Positions 22,530 to 34,839 of a stretch of DNA of 64,000 nucleotides are shown piece by piece. The translations under genes and the position numbers were made by a program. Every line of letters begins with the position of its first letter. Position 1 is the first letter of the stretch. The DNA comes from Dermanyssus gallinae (lineage: Eukaryota > Arthropoda > Arachnida > Mesostigmata > Dermanyssidae). Location: NCBI GenBank assembly GCA_003439945.1, contig QVRM01000283.1:844001-908000 (forward strand), in the 5' to 3' direction. The notes beneath the pieces are model-generated. The model was given only the letters and a program-made list of their open reading frames with translations, had not been told where the DNA came from and ran no database searches.

Positions 22530-23530
22530 AATGCAGGTCTTAAAATCTAAAAACAACCTCCTTGAAATGTTTTTTAAGTCTAGATTTCAAGATGTCGGTT
22601 GCTCTAAAGGTATCTGCCAGTTCTTCGTGACCATTGCTGGTAATTCGAATAAGCTTCCGGGAGCTGCTCACTTTCGTTCTGAAATTTTCTCTGAACCGGA
22701 GAAAAGCAGGGTTATCCGGAAGACTAAATCCAGTAATGAGATCGTCTACAATCTGCGGTTGAGTAGAAGTTATAATGTAGACTAGCAGGTATTTCACGTT
22801 TCGTAATAACCGAATGGCTAGGTTGAAAAACGAGGGATTTACTTTGTCTACTTTATCTAGCTGTAATCTGCTTATATGCTCCAATATGACCTCGATGCCG
22901 TGGGCCACTACCGAAGCTACCCTCAGGTTAAATTGTTTTTGACGTGCCTAAACAGTACCGTTAGGGCTTTTTAATTGTCTACATCGTGATTAGACTTTCC
23001 CTTACCCGTTTGGTGATGTGTTGTTTGGAGGCCTGTGCCCTTCATCCAAAAGTTAACCCCAAGATAGCAGAAGGTGTTAGCAAAATCGATTACATCAAAA
23101 GAAAGCCTTAATGCTCAAAATGAGCAAGCTATCCTCCAGGTCTAAGTTTAACGGTTTTGGTTTTTTTTGGCGTTACTCTAAACACCGTTGTTTTCACAAT
23201 ACCCCTCTAGAAAAGAGTAGCAAAAAGAAAAGAGCTAAGATTGTCACCCCGAGCATAACTGATGGTCTGGATAACGAGCTTACGCTCAGAAGTCGCGATG
23301 TCAAGAATTATCGGGTTTCCCTGGAGAATGCTGGCGATTAGGTTTAGAGTCTTAAGGCCCACACCTGCACTGGCTAGCTTTTGGAGTACATCATCACGCG
23401 GAACAGCATCAAAAACGGATAAACAAGATATGTAAAACCTTCTTCGTGATTTATGACGTTCCAGGCTTGACTTCGGATAATAATTCCGTGCACGCTGCAT
23501 TAGCCGAGTTTCCTTTACAGAATCCATATT
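22530..23530 (-). pseudogene. Tick-type non-LTR retrotransposon RT remnant
   Basis: Minus strand. 23527-23207 carries LSVFDAVPRDDVLQKLASAG and LNLIASILQGN, with a decayed QGD motif (ARGDNLSSFLF). 22908-22540 carries the thumb region (IEVILEHISRLQLDKVDKV, LVYIITSTQPQIVDDL). The YADD block between them is not readable. The thumb resembles the 11901-12644 element. A similar short stretch ending FKEVVF also occurs at 35120-35240. Confidence 0.65.
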
Positions 23531-24090
23531 GCTCTTGTAGGATTATATTGCAATTGGGATTTTCCGAGGGGCTGTACTGAAAGAGACAAACATTCCCTCG
23601 AGCACTGTTCCAGGAATTGTGCAACTACGAATTACCTGCGCTTTTTGGAGGACTAGGTAGTATCGTTCCTGTGTTTCCATTATGAACTATTGTTTCTACT
23701 ATGTAATTAAATCCTCCGCCTCTGTAGATGTAAAATACCGATATTTTGTGGAAGTCTAAGTAAACATTTTAAGTTGATCCATTTAACCTCGAAGCATATA
23801 TAACATTTTTATTCAAACCAGACGGCGAGCCTTCATTTGAAACGCTGCGGTCGATTTGCAGTATGACTCCACTACTGCCGTTGAAAGAAATTCAGTGCAT
23901 AAGATAACGGCTGGGACTTAATCGATTGAGGATCCCACTCTGCAAAGCCCTCCAACGGCAACTTAATATTATTTTTATTAGAGGCATTTCGCCTGCTAGG
24001 AGTTGCGACTGGCGTAGTCAATGAAACATCAATATAGAAGGGAACGCATTTCTTTAACGGGTACCTGTAACCGTCAAATGTTCACACACC
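23531..24090. other. No gene recognised
   Basis: No supported motif or exon. Confidence 0.45.
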
Positions 24091-25205
24091 TTGAGTACCA
24101 CATCATCTTTGCAAAATGGAGTCGCAAATATATCAGTCATCGACGCCCCGATTGACTGCAGAAGTGCACAGGGCTCTATACTTGGTTTTCTGCTATGGAA
24201 CATAGCTTACGATGACGTGCTGCGGCTGGAAGACTTTGCCCCGGAGCCCACCTCCTTGCTTACGGCGGCGACCTCGTCCTCACACATCGTCGCCTGGATA
24301 GGCGTGAACACCGAAACTGCTATAAAGGCGCGCGAATGGGGCAATCGCTACGCACTAGTAACGAGGAGATTAATATGATGAACACAGCAAGATGCCTCGG
24401 AGTATTTTTTGATCGGGGTCTCCGAGGCACCTAACACTTGCGCCAAGTAAGGGAGAAAGCCCTCAAAATTGCCTATAACTTCGTACGGCTCATGATAACA
24501 CTTATGGTCCCCGACACATCATAAGGTCCGTGACCGAGTTAGGAGCCCTATAAGAGGTTCCGGCTAATATCTTAACAACATCACTTTAACATAACATATT
24601 GGTGCCCAACAAACCTGAGTCGCCTGTGCCGGACTCAACGGATCTAAGCCCTCAGGGTGATCATGGCGTACCGGACGGTGAGCACAGCGGCGGCGCTTCT
24701 ACTCGCCGGAACGTTTTCTTGGGATCTAAAGGCAGAAAAGCGCCGCCAACTGTGGGAAGATCCTGCACTCAAGAAGGAAGACGAACGTCAACGAAGCATC
24801 GCCCTATGACAGGAGGAGTGGGACGGCCAAGAGGAGGGTGCTCCAGGCGCCACTCTCCGGAAGCTTACACCAAACGTTAATGAATGGTTAAATCGGCCTG
24901 GGGAAAAACTAACCTTCCACACCACCCAGGTCCTGGCGGGACACAGGGGCATCCAGTCCTAGCTGTTCAGGATCGGGAAGGCTTCCAGCCCCATGTGCGT
25001 CTACTGTGGCTATTAGCTTGACGACACTACAGAACATACGATTCTGAGATGTCCAGCATGAAAGGAGCAACGTGTCTCTGCCACGTTTTTAACAGAATCA
25101 AGATCGAATACGCTGGGGGCCTGCCCAGCATCTGCAAGCTATTGCAGGAGTCTTTTCCCCAGCGGCTAGAGGTGGCGAAACTTTTTAGGAACAAAACTCA
25201 TAGCA
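24091..25205 (+). pseudogene. R1-like retrotransposon ORF2 C-terminal half
   Basis: Blocks in order: [19 protein letters not shown] (RT motif of the R1 type), a stretch where YADD should be but is lost, ARCLGVFFDRGL, then near 24690-24950 LLAGTFSWDLKAEKR, EEWDGQEEGAPG and FHTTQVLAGHRGIQS, and near 24980-25060 a tail CVYCGY…H…C. Each block has a partner in the same order in the minus-strand element at 44947-46177. Several stops and frame changes; inactive. Confidence 0.7.
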
Positions 25206-26055
25206 AAATCTATAGCAAATAGCCGTCGCACGACACGCAGCCCTCAGTCTTCCGGGGTAGAAGCTGGCCACGAGTAGGCTTACACCTCCCCCGATTTTTT
25301 AAAGTACTCACACATGCAATTACCGGTCGGTTGGGGGGATGGGGAGATGACTGCTTTTCAGTGGGTTGGAGCCCCACACTACTAGCCCACACTTGCAGAC
25401 GAGCTTCCCGCAGTGGTGTTCGCGTGTGCAAACCGCATTTTCCAGTTACTCTTCTACAAAAAAAAAGCCAATATTAAGTGCATGCATAAATTACTTACTC
25501 CATCAGAGAAATCACTCTAGTCATAGCTCTCAAGGATGCGCTCTTCCATGGTTGGTGCTACTGCTATCCTCGGTTTTCCAGCGTCGTAATAACAACCATG
25601 GTGCGATCCAGTTTCACATACGCGATGATGTACGTTTATGAACGTGCTAGTACAGGGTAAACGTGTATTTGAAAAATGCACCTGGTCTAATGCACGCGCA
25701 TAGCATGCGTTACACCGTGCTTCAGCATAAATGCAATAAAAATCAACGTTCTCGGTCTCTGTGTACATTATGATACAGCAGCAATAACAATTCCTCATGA
25801 TGAGACTCAGCCAACGGTAGAGACTGGTCGAACTAGAGCTGCTACGGCTAGAAGCAAGCCAAAACATCGAGCCTCAAGGTCACCGTAACGGAGCCAGGGA
25901 AGCCAGTGTGTCCTTCTCCCCTGCTCTCTTCATTTATTAAGCTACAAGGCAAGCTGGCACTTGAACGGCGCATTTGCCTAAATTTCGAGGGATGCGGATG
26001 GCCATAGCATCACGATGAAGTATTGAACCTGAAAGCTAATAATATAACTTCAATA
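25206..26055. other. No gene; weak fourth copy of the interspersed repeat at 25318-25410
   Basis: 25318-25410 has a GGTTGGGGGGATGGGGAG start, CAGTGGGTT and CCACACTA, the word order of the unnamed repeat at 3700, 11655 and 60920. The rest has no recognised feature. Confidence 0.4.
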
Positions 26056-26235
26056 GTAGTTCTGGTTGTCATGCAATCGTGCATTTTGTGCTTTTATGTC
26101 GGGCACACATACCAGTGTCACAAATTTTAGTAATTTTACTTTCATTCCGAAACAAGACGTTTTCGAGATTATGTTCCATTGAAAAATTCAAACTTATTCT
26201 AATTTTAAAATTTGAACCGAGGTACTTCGGTTTGT
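26056..26235 (+). repeat. Partial copy of the foldback element arm
   Basis: TATGTCGGGCACACATACCA, GTGTCACAAATTTTAGTAAT and CGAAACAAGACG match the right arm of the foldback at 51280-52341 (about 52140-52310) in the same order. Only one arm is present, so the family is interspersed and not a single palindrome. Confidence 0.75.
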
Positions 26236-26497
26236 TTTACTTAGAGGCGCCAATCAGCATGACAGGCCTGGGCTGTACCAGCATTGATGAGAGAGAGAGT
26301 GGCTAACACACGTTTTGGCTCTCTACACCACGTCTAGAAGCGGTCTACCATTCAACGCCACGGAGTTTGCTGAGCGTTTCAGCCCATAGAACGCAAACAC
26401 ATAACCTCATTGCCACATCATATCATTTCTGTGAGCCCGAAACTAACAGTCAAGTCATTGTTAAGTTCAAGCAAACCAGTAAATATATTTGATGTTA

Positions 26498-26501
<4 letters not shown>

Positions 26502-26574
<73 letters not shown>
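26502..26574. repeat. (TA)n microsatellite
   Basis: About 73 bp, directly bordering the REL tail fragment at 26578. Confidence 0.95.
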
Positions 26575-26576
<2 letters not shown>

Positions 26577-26577
26577 T

Positions 26578-26870
26578 TTCACAAATGCAGCGAAATGGCT
26601 ACTAGAGGCTAAAGAGTGCAGGAAATACTCTGACGTTGGTGATTTGTCCGTTGGCATTCGAGAAAATAGGAGGTCTAGCCCCTCACACTCAACTTGGTTC
26701 AAGGGGTGGGTAGGAGTATTAACTTTTCGACCGGAGGCTCAAAAGAATCCAAATTCTTTCCGTCAGAGGTCGTCGCTCGACATTCATGGCAAAAATGCAG
26801 CGTCTACTCAGGGCACATTGTTGAACTGGGCTAATCCTGGGTTACATATGACTACACGTTCGCACGGAGA
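26578..26870 (+). pseudogene. R2-type endonuclease tail (REL family), 3' part
   Basis: Plus strand, starting at the edge of a TA array. AAKWLLEAKECRKYSDVGD matches the A..K..RKYS block; the frame continues with RPEAQKN, FRQRSSLDIHGKNAAS and TLLNWANPG, the family C-terminus. The Cys/His finger and PD signature are absent. It is tail to tail with the minus-strand copy starting at about 26950, whose 3' end carries the same GAACTGGGCTAA.CC words. Confidence 0.7.
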
Positions 26871-26949
26871 CACATGAAGTCTATATTTGAATTAGGCTTT
26901 TATTTATACAACTTTCATATGTTACCACCTTGGGGTGGACACTTGTCTT

Positions 26950-29600
26950 TGCGTGAACGTATGGTCACGGGTTCTTTAACCCGGGGTTAGCCCAGTTCAA
27001 CAATGTGTCCCAAACACGCTGCGTGTCCTCGTTAATTGTCGAGCGACAGCCTCTGACTGAATTCCGGTGATCTTGAGTCTTCCGTCGAATCGTTAAGGCT
27101 TCTGCCCACGCGGTGGATCAGCTTGAGCGTAAGAGAAGCTGGTCTTCCCATTGTCTCAAAAGACAACGGACAAAATTGGTGCGAATAATTAATGCCAGAT
27201 TTTCGTCCAGATTTTTTAGCCTAAGCTAACCTGGAAGCATGATCTGCCCGATCCGCACCTGCATCGATCGTCAAAGGGATTAATGAGTTGGTTACAGTTG
27301 CGTCCCAAGCAAGCATGCGGACATACTCAAAAGGGTCAGAATGAGACCGTCAGGTTTTTTCTCATTTTTCCGGAATATACCCGGAGGTTCCAGCGAAAAG
27401 CCACACGAAAAGCCAACAGATGTTAGTGCTCTACTAGAAGTGTCATTTAAAGCCGAGCGGCGTATATATTGGCCTGCACTCAAGGCGCATAACAAGCCAT
27501 GATGAGCCAACGCGTCAACAAGATTACCACAACGACCCTCGTGGGGCACGACTAGGTTAACACCAAGCTTCAGTCCTGTATTTATGCGCGTCGTCTCGTC
27601 ATCCAAAAGAGTCCCACTTCGCGGACAGTGTAGGGCATGTAATCAAGCTCCATTGTCTTAAATACGAACGGCTTAAAGCCTAGCTTTATCAGCAACAGTA
27701 GGGGACATCGCTTTTCTTGCAAGGGGACTGTCCAACAGCTCTGGTTGGCCCTATCATCGGGAGGGGAGTCGATTAAAGACGACAATCTGTCGGTTAGTCT
27801 TTAAAGTTGAACGTTATAAGCTTCCCAGCCATCCTTGTCCAATAATGCTTTAACTTTGTCCGCAGCCTGAGCCCATGACGACAAGATTGGGGGTTATGCC
27901 ATCATGACCGCGTCCAGCATATCTAGGCCGCCTAGAGATACCGAAAGCATTACGTGATTGCTTGCCTTAGCGGTCAGCTTGAGATTTAGTTTATTTTCTA
28001 AAGTGTCTAATCTAAGTGTCTAATCTCATATAATGGCTGTAAAAGTCCAGGTAATGAGAACTGGTTGCAATCTAGCCAGGTGTGTTAACCTCGCGGCTGA
28101 AAAGGGAATCTGAGGAGAAGCAGGCCGCTGTGGACCCCCAATTAGGGTGGTCCGGCTAGTGCCTTTGCAACCCCGTTTGGCAACAAGCGTACACCTAGCG
28201 GCTCCAGGTCAACCTTGTCAACAATGCGATAGCCAGGAAGTAGGTCGAAAAGGATTGCTAAATCTAATGGCGCTATTCCGTTGTGGGCTGTAACATATAC
28301 TTTACACTTGCCCGGACTCAGGGTTCGGCCGCTTATCACACCAAATTAAATGTGCTTTCGAATATCCCCCAGTACTTTCGGGAGGTCCCCGTCCAGAACG
28401 CATGTACCAGGCATTAAGGGGAGACCGCAGTGAATCCGCAATGAGGCATGACCAGATTTGTCCGGTGGGAGAGTAAGTGTGTCCACGACTTGACGCCTCG
28501 AAGCAAATGGTCACTTTGAACGCTATTAAAAGCGTTCCGGAAGTCCAGTTGGACCATCACCGTTGGTGTTGGCCAAGAGCTGTCGAAATAGCATCTTTGT
28601 TATCGTGACAGCCGATTTTGGCCGCGAACGACTGAGGAACAGGCGTCGGGTGTAATAAACCATCTTTTTTTAGTGCAAACATCCGCGCTCATCCATGGCA
28701 TAAATCTGAGCACATCAACTACTTTGACAATGGCAACAGCTAGTCCTCTGGTCGTATTACCCAGTGCACTAGATTACAGGTCCTGCAGCAGACGGGGCCC
28801 CATAAAGTCCAGGATCGAATCTCCTTCTTAACTCGAGGGAGTCGCAGCATGACCGGAGCGAAGGAGAACTAGAATTAGGTGCCAGGCGTAAAGGTCGTTG
28901 TCCTTAGCAACGTTTAAGAAGTGTTTAGTAAGCTCCTCCGCAACAGTGGACTGCACAGATTTGGGTAAAATGCGTAAACATTTGCGGGGCGTATGTTTGC
29001 CTGTATATCGATGAGTAGAGTGTTAACATCAAATTCTTCTGCCAGAGCCCGATTGGATGTGGACGGGCCGTTAGCGGCACCGGCGTGTCTGACCGATATA
29101 TGTCTGGCAACACCTCTCCTCGTCTACATACCATTTCACACCGGACATGTAGCCCTGTTGGAGTCATTCAAAACTAGAGAACCATGTGCGACATCAATTC
29201 CGCTTGAGTTATTGTTATCTGAAAATTTGATGTAAAGGCTTTAAGCTCCTCTGCATCTGGATGAAGGGCCAAAAGAGGTTTCAGGGCCTCTGCAATTATC
29301 TTCAAAGTTACTGCCAAATCAGGACTTTATATACAGGAGTAACATCCAAGCGACGTCAGTTCGGGCGCGATGACGGATGCAATGATTTATTTTGATGTAG
29401 AACTCTGGTCTCAGTATGATCCTGTTCCGCATAGGGAGGTAAAGGAGGTAAGCGACACGTGGACAGGGAAGCGATTCGGCTGCGTCGGGGCCACTACAGT
29501 TTACACACCTTGATAGTTTTGTGCAATTGAAAGCCAGGTGATCGCAACCTTCATATTCTAGACCAGCACACTATTCCTATAGATAACGTCGCCACACAGC
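26950..29600 (-). pseudogene. REL-family retrotransposon, near full-length but degraded
   Basis: Minus strand, 5' to 3'. Near 29575-29450: Cys/His knuckles CDHLAFNCTKLSRCVNC of an ORF1-like region. Near 28560-28510: VMVQLDFRNAFNSVQSDHLL of RT. Near 28330-28150: LSPGKCKVYVTAHNG and LPGYRIVDKVDLEPLGVRL, the post-active-site block. Near 27610-27290: DDETTRINTGLKLGVNLV, the finger GRCGNLVDALAHHGLLC, the block after it, and KKPDGLILT. Near 27200-26960: the FRCL end and the TLLNWANPG tail. It joins the ORF1-like, RT and REL modules in one element. In the finger the first Cys is Gly. Stops and shifts are spread throughout; the QGD and FLDD-type active site is not readable. Inactive. Confidence 0.65.
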
Positions 29601-29745
29601 CTTCATATTGCTCTTGCAAGTCGTGCGAAGAGTGCACCTGTCCGCTCAATGCTCCACTCGTTGACAATTGTAGCATAACTTCGATTGATCTGGCTCAAGA
29701 ACGACAGAGTGGGCTTTGTGTCCCAGGAAAACAGACACAGGCGGT

Positions 29746-29801
29746 TGACGGTCAAAGATCAGGATTACCTTGCTGAAGGTAATACTGATCTTTGACCGTC
29801 A
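29746..29801. repeat. Hairpin with 26-bp arms
   Basis: TGACGGTCAAAGATCAG… is mirrored by …CTGATCTTTGACCGTCA with a 4-base loop (GCTG). The arms differ at one position only. No coding context; could be a recent small inverted duplication. Confidence 0.9.
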
Positions 29802-30423
29802 GGTCGACACAAAGACACACGGGTTTTGCCAGTGACCTGTCCGGAAAAACGTCGGAAAACCTGCTAGACGAGGTTGACGCCTTGGAAACTCACCATAAAG
29901 TGCTACCATATTAATATATATGTATATATATATATATATATATAATTCGCTTGATATGTATACCTTAATATGCGTTCATATCAGGTTAGCTTAAAGCGGC
30001 AATTCAAGCGGGAATGTTGATATATATAGGGTTTCCGCAACAACTTTTGTGGCAGCATGCCCGCTGATTCTTAGCGGTATGGATTACTCTCAATGAGCAT
30101 CGCTCAAAGAAAATTCGATTAATAACAGGGATCGGGCTGACAACCATGACTAACGCACTATCCCCCAGACCACGCCGCCATATATTTATATATAGTATAT
30201 ATACGCCTGTGTTGAGTAAGTCAGCAGTTTCAATCGTTAGTATGTTCAACTTTATGGAGCGGATCCTGGTGGAGGCACGTGTGTTTACAACAAAACGTGT
30301 ACACACATATAGGACAAACTGCTGAATTTGCTTTAAACATTCGCAGGACAGTCAAACGGAGTTGACTAATCTCGCGCGCTCTCTCTCTCTCTATATGTAT
30401 ATGTATATATATATATACTTTCA

Positions 30424-30467
<44 letters not shown>

Positions 30468-31069
30468 TTTCAAATAAGCGCCGCATCTTTAACTTGTGTG
30501 ATTCGCGGACATACCGGCCTCCCGAGCATTGTCATTTATTTATAAACTGAACGGTTTGAGCTACGAGGACGTGCTCTATTTACTAATCAAGGGCTCTTCT
30601 TAGGCCATTAGAGACAGGTTCATATTGATTCACTCGCTTTAACTAAGTTCTGATAGAACAACCACTTGGCCGTTTCTGCCACCGTCCAACGTGAGATAGG
30701 GCACGAACAAGTTTTGCAAAGCCTATATAAGCGAGAATATGATGAAACCTTTACTCTCTACGAGGTTAAAGGTACGTAAATTGCTATAATACATGTACAT
30801 AGTTGTTCTTGCGAGCCCCTGGTATGTATATATGTATACATTCTTTATTTTCTCTTTACTTTTTCAGCCTGGCCTTTTTTTAATTCTGAACGCCAGGTAA
30901 ATGCCGCATACGTGGCAAATCATAGGGAAATGTATATTTTGTTAAACATATAACCACACACTATATATTGCTCGGGTAAGGATATATATCGTGATTAAAT
31001 TCTAATGAATCTAAATTCTCCGCATACGCTGTTGTATTTAAGGGATTACTCTCACATTATAAACGGCTG
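29802..31069. other. No gene; (TA)n at 29913-29944, 30392-30417 and 30428-30465
   Basis: Two TA arrays near 30.4 kb are separated and followed by the same TTTCAAATAA word. No coding exon or transposon motif recognised. Confidence 0.55.
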
Positions 31070-31375
31070 ATTTCAGCCTAGCTGACGAGAACCCTTTTAC
31101 GCCAATCGTGACCGAGGAGTGCCAGTTGTACTTCAGTCCATCATTCGAGTTTGAGATGTTTTTTAGCGGATCAAGCTGATGAAGCTGCAGGCGGATGCTC
31201 AAGCTGCCTCAACTTGAACTTGGCTATTACTCGTTGTGTGATCCTGAAGACGGTGGATGCGCGTTATCGTGCAGAATCACTCCCTTCGTGAATAGCCCAG
31301 GCTGTTCGCTCTTGATGAAGTTGCGTAGGCTACGGTACTTCTCACACTGCACGCAACTGTTAATGTTTTTTTTCT
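31070..31375 (-). pseudogene. mariner/Tc1-type transposase remnant (second catalytic region)
   Basis: On the minus strand, GVILHDNAHP appears near 31290-31260, matching the LHDNARPH block around the second catalytic Asp of DD34D mariner transposases. A KFKLRQLEHPP-like stretch (normally LEHPPYSPDLAP) and AKKHLKLE follow. The frame is interrupted by stops. Separate from the fragments at 1690 and 33975. Confidence 0.65.
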
Positions 31376-31687
31376 TCTTTGAATTCTTCTTTAAGTATCT
31401 CCTGGTGCGATAATTGTAAATAACCTAAGTGCCTTGTTCAAATATTTAGGTGAATAATGGAAATCGGGACGGGAAATCGATGGAGCGGTATGCATCTGCG
31501 ATTCGTCTGCTTTGATGTATGTACCCTTGATTATCTAAATACGATTTAGACCACTAAGTGTAGGTATCTATACAAAATAATATGGAGAGCATTTTTGTTC
31601 TGAATAAAGGGGTCTATGAGATATGCAGGACTAACTTAGCAACTATGTTGGATTACTTTTTAGGGTATATGTAGTAGTGACTCATCG

Positions 31688-32300
31688 TATATATATATAT
31701 ATATATATACATTTCTCTCATGTTGAGTATGCAGAGAACGTTGGTACTTACTTTGTTGTCAGCCGGTCTCGGCATGCCATTAGAGGGAAGCAGTACAGTG
31801 ATCTCTTTTGATTGAGCACAGTCGACAGATGCACTCCTTGTAGCCCTCGCGGAAGTTCGTATTTGAATAGACCAAGTGAAGATAGTCATGAACTATGTAT
31901 CTGATATAGACGTGACGACTGTCACACGCAAGACCAGACCAGAGGTGAGATGCACTAAAAATATTCAGGTCTTCAACCTCTTGTCAGACTTGTTCAACTA
32001 TATTTTCCCATCCGAAGCAAAGTTTTCGAATGGTACTATTCGCGGCGTCTTCAAGGAATTATATCAACAACAGGCGCACAGCCTAATATTAGGTATACAG
32101 AGCGGCCTTTTACCCGTATTGACAAACAAAGTACTCGCTTCATGTTCATTGTGAAAGACCTTTCTAGCAGACCAAAGTTTGCCTGAGTGGGGTGTCCTTA
32201 TACTCTGTAAAATCCAAACATTAGCCTTGGAATAATCTCAAGGTAAGAGAGTGCCACTGATGTCGAGACGGACAGTCACCAGTGTTTTAGTAAACTGCAT
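31688..32300 (-). pseudogene. Tick-type non-LTR tail (copy of the 11901-12644 element)
   Basis: Begins at a TA array (31688-31709). Its nucleotide sequence follows 11.9-12.5 kb in order (CTCATGTTGAGTATGCAGAG; AACTATGTATCTGATATAGA; GCAAGACCAGACCAGAGGTG), same orientation, with many substitutions and indels. The minus-strand frame is broken. The AATAAA-bearing 3' end of the intact copy is replaced here by the TA array. Confidence 0.7.
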
Positions 32301-32802
32301 GTGAGTAAAGTTGTTTAGACCCCTTTTCTTGCAACAAAGTAAAATCAAATTTTAATTAAGAAACATGTTCTAAAAGGAGTGTACGTACCCGTTGTGTGCT
32401 TTATTGCGGCTTTCTAGTACGTATTAGTACACTAATGGTTATAGTTTACTCTATGCGGTAAAAAAGCGTTACGGCAAAAATAATTTTAGGATTTGTATAT
32501 ATATCAAGTGAAAGGGTATAAAACGTCGTAATAACCAAACGCGGTTGAAATTTGAAAATGCCGCTTTGGGATAACTTTGTGAGTTAATGAGTAACAAACA
32601 ATTGTTTACACCCCATTATGAGTTAAATAAATATATGATTTTACCTTGTGAATCATCTAGGGATGTGAAACGAGTATCTATCATGGTTGTGCGCATGCCC
32701 GGGCGCCTGCACATGATGGAGAAGAGAAGCAGGCAGTTGCGTGTCCCGTTCGATTGACGCGGTAGTGCGTATGAGGACATCATAGCATTCCCATTACAAA
32801 AT
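32301..32802. other. No gene recognised
   Basis: AT-rich; nothing supported. Confidence 0.45.
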
Positions 32803-33159
32803 TTGATGAATGAGAAGGGAAGTGTTGCTAGATTTCTGACTGCAGAGGTTGTTCAGCCGGCCGATATTCATCGCCGGATGACGGCCGTGCACGGGGGAAC
32901 TGTGCGTTCGTTAAGTCAGCGAGACGATGGAGTGCCAGTTTTTGTGAGCACCGGGAGTGTTTGTTTGAGTAACCCGCGACCAGGCCAGGCAAACACGATA
33001 ATCAGGCCCGAACTTATCGACAAGGTGAACGACCTGATAAAAAGTGATCGGCGTGTCACAAGGCTAATGTTGGCAGTGCTAGCGGTGGCCAGCGTTGGAA
33101 CAGTGTGGCCATTTGTGAACGACAGGTTGGGTCCAGGGTGCGTCGTCACCTACCCCTAG
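32803..33159 (+). pseudogene. mariner-like transposase N-terminal fragment
   Basis: An open frame of 118 codons with QPADIHRRMTAVHGGTV, NPRPGQANTIIRPELIDKVN and DLIKSDRRVTRLML. This matches the two helix-turn-helix N-terminal part of mariner-like enzymes (P.DI..R...YG...S, then RPG.A…I…VD.LI..DRR.T). The catalytic domain does not follow; a TA array starts at 33177. The frame is still open, but the protein is incomplete. Confidence 0.65.
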
Positions 33160-33974
33160 AAAAAAAATTCCTGTTCATATATATATATATATATATATAC
33201 TTATTTTTGCAGCGCCAATGTGCAGTATTATTCAAGTAAAATCGAAGTAGCTATCTCGATCTGTGCATAATAATTCAATCGTCTGCAAGAGCACTTTCCA
33301 AGGTTAGTCGTGTGCAATATAAATAAACATGAGCTCGCTGGATCATTCTGCATTACACCAATAGTTTGAAAGCGTGAGCGCTGTTTATAATTGTGGTACG
33401 TAAATCACTGGTAAATTCTTATAACGTTCTAGAAAGGGTCTTTTGACAAGAAGCGATGCAAGAACCTTGTACATTACGCTGGCTAGTACTATACCGCGGT
33501 AGTTTTCTTGCTCTGAGGCATGCGTTGTAACATCACCGTGAAAGCAGAAACAGTTGCCGAGGTTACAGCTTTAAAATACTCGCATACAATCTGGTCGGGT
33601 ATATATGTATAAAAGAAAAATATATATATAGATATATATGCATTCGGCATCGGAGTTATTTGTATATATACTAGAAGGATCGATAATTTCTGGAAAAATC
33701 CTTTAAAAATAACTCCCGGCCGCTGCAACGCATTTGTGTCACCTTCTTTCTTTCTCTTCGGAGCCTTTTTTAACGCGTCGTTTGGAATCGAGTTAAGCTG
33801 CTTCGGCGAGTTTTTTTATTTTCTCTATAGTTGTTCAACGTTGTTCCTTCATTTTTTCATCCGTGAGAGCAGGAAAATGTCGCACAAAGCCAGGCGAATA
33901 GAGAATTGCGGAAATATAGAAATCAATATCAAAGAACTTTATTTTTGGATCTGCTCTGTCTGAATTCCTTTGGT
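33160..33974. other. No gene; (TA)n at 33177-33199
   Basis: No supported exon or element beyond the TA tract. Confidence 0.5.
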
Positions 33975-34205
33975 CGACTCTCTTCTCTCGCCACTGCAAG
34001 GATTATGCTTTGATCTCGATGTCGTAACCAGATACCTAGGGCTCGTCTCCTGTAATCACTCTCCGATGTAATCTAGGATCTTCTGCTGCCGCCTAAAGGA
34101 TCTGACTCTGACTTTTCCAACGGGCGTTTATTTGTTGAATGTTTAGCGATTTTGAAACAAATTTTGCTGCCAGTCTTCTGGCGCATAAGATATCAGTCTA
34201 GACTA
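33975..34205 (-). pseudogene. mariner transposase remnant, second copy of the 1690-2126 type
   Basis: Minus strand: ARRLAAKFVSKSL, then AAAEDPRLHRRVITGDEP, then SGYDIEIKA, matching the copy at 1690-2126 block by block, with the GDE.W Asp region preserved here. The + strand words CGATGTCGTAACCAG and CTGCCAGTCTTCTG recur in both. Not functional. Confidence 0.7.
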
Positions 34206-34509
34206 TTACAACTGATCTATCCAGATCTCAAATCCCTCAGGTATCTCTCTGGTAGTTATTCGGCGATTGTTAGCTACAATATCACTAATTTCTTCAATGT
34301 ATTCTGTTATTGATGCTGAAAGCCTTCCGGAACGGGGGGTCATCTTTGGTCTCTTTACGTCCATCGCAAAATTTACGATCTTGGCACGTTAAAAAAGGTC
34401 GCATCGCTTTTGCTGCAAAATCTACAGACATAATCGCAGTTTCCGTGGCAATTGCCGTGAGATATATAGGTGGATCAAGGAGTTCGCAACATGGAATACA
34501 AGCACCAAA

Positions 34510-34710
34510 CAAATACTAAGCACCTTTTACGATTCAATATAGTTTCCACGAAGCTCAACACACCTGGCCGTTAAACCACGAGCAAGATATGCTTATCTTT
34601 AAAGCCAAAATACTCGTCTAAGGCAAATGTCGCATCAGTATCGCTCCGATGTTTCGTTCCGGAGAGATATTTCTTAAGTACTTCAACTGATTATGATCGC
34701 ACCGGGTCAG
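34510..34710 (-). pseudogene. mariner transposase C-terminal fragment
   Basis: Minus strand: LKKYLSGTKHRSDTDATFA then LDEYFGFKDKHILL, resembling the C-terminal FLAGKRF.SD.EV…WL..QDK.FF block of mariner/SETMAR-type transposases. A stop interrupts the end. It lies on the N-terminal side of the 33975 fragment, so the two come from different insertions. Confidence 0.5.
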
Positions 34711-34839
34711 ATATAGAGGATATGGGGGGTGTCCGACAATTTTTCCCCCGACATTCTTAGCTTTTGTAATTTTTACGTATGAGCGGAAGTATTATCGTAA
34801 TAAAATAGCACAGCTTTCGTCTGCCCCCGAGCCGTAGTG

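Noticed and set aside
31876..32154. 92-codon plus-strand open frame
   Set aside because: It is the antisense of the decayed non-LTR tail that matches 11.9-12.5 kb.
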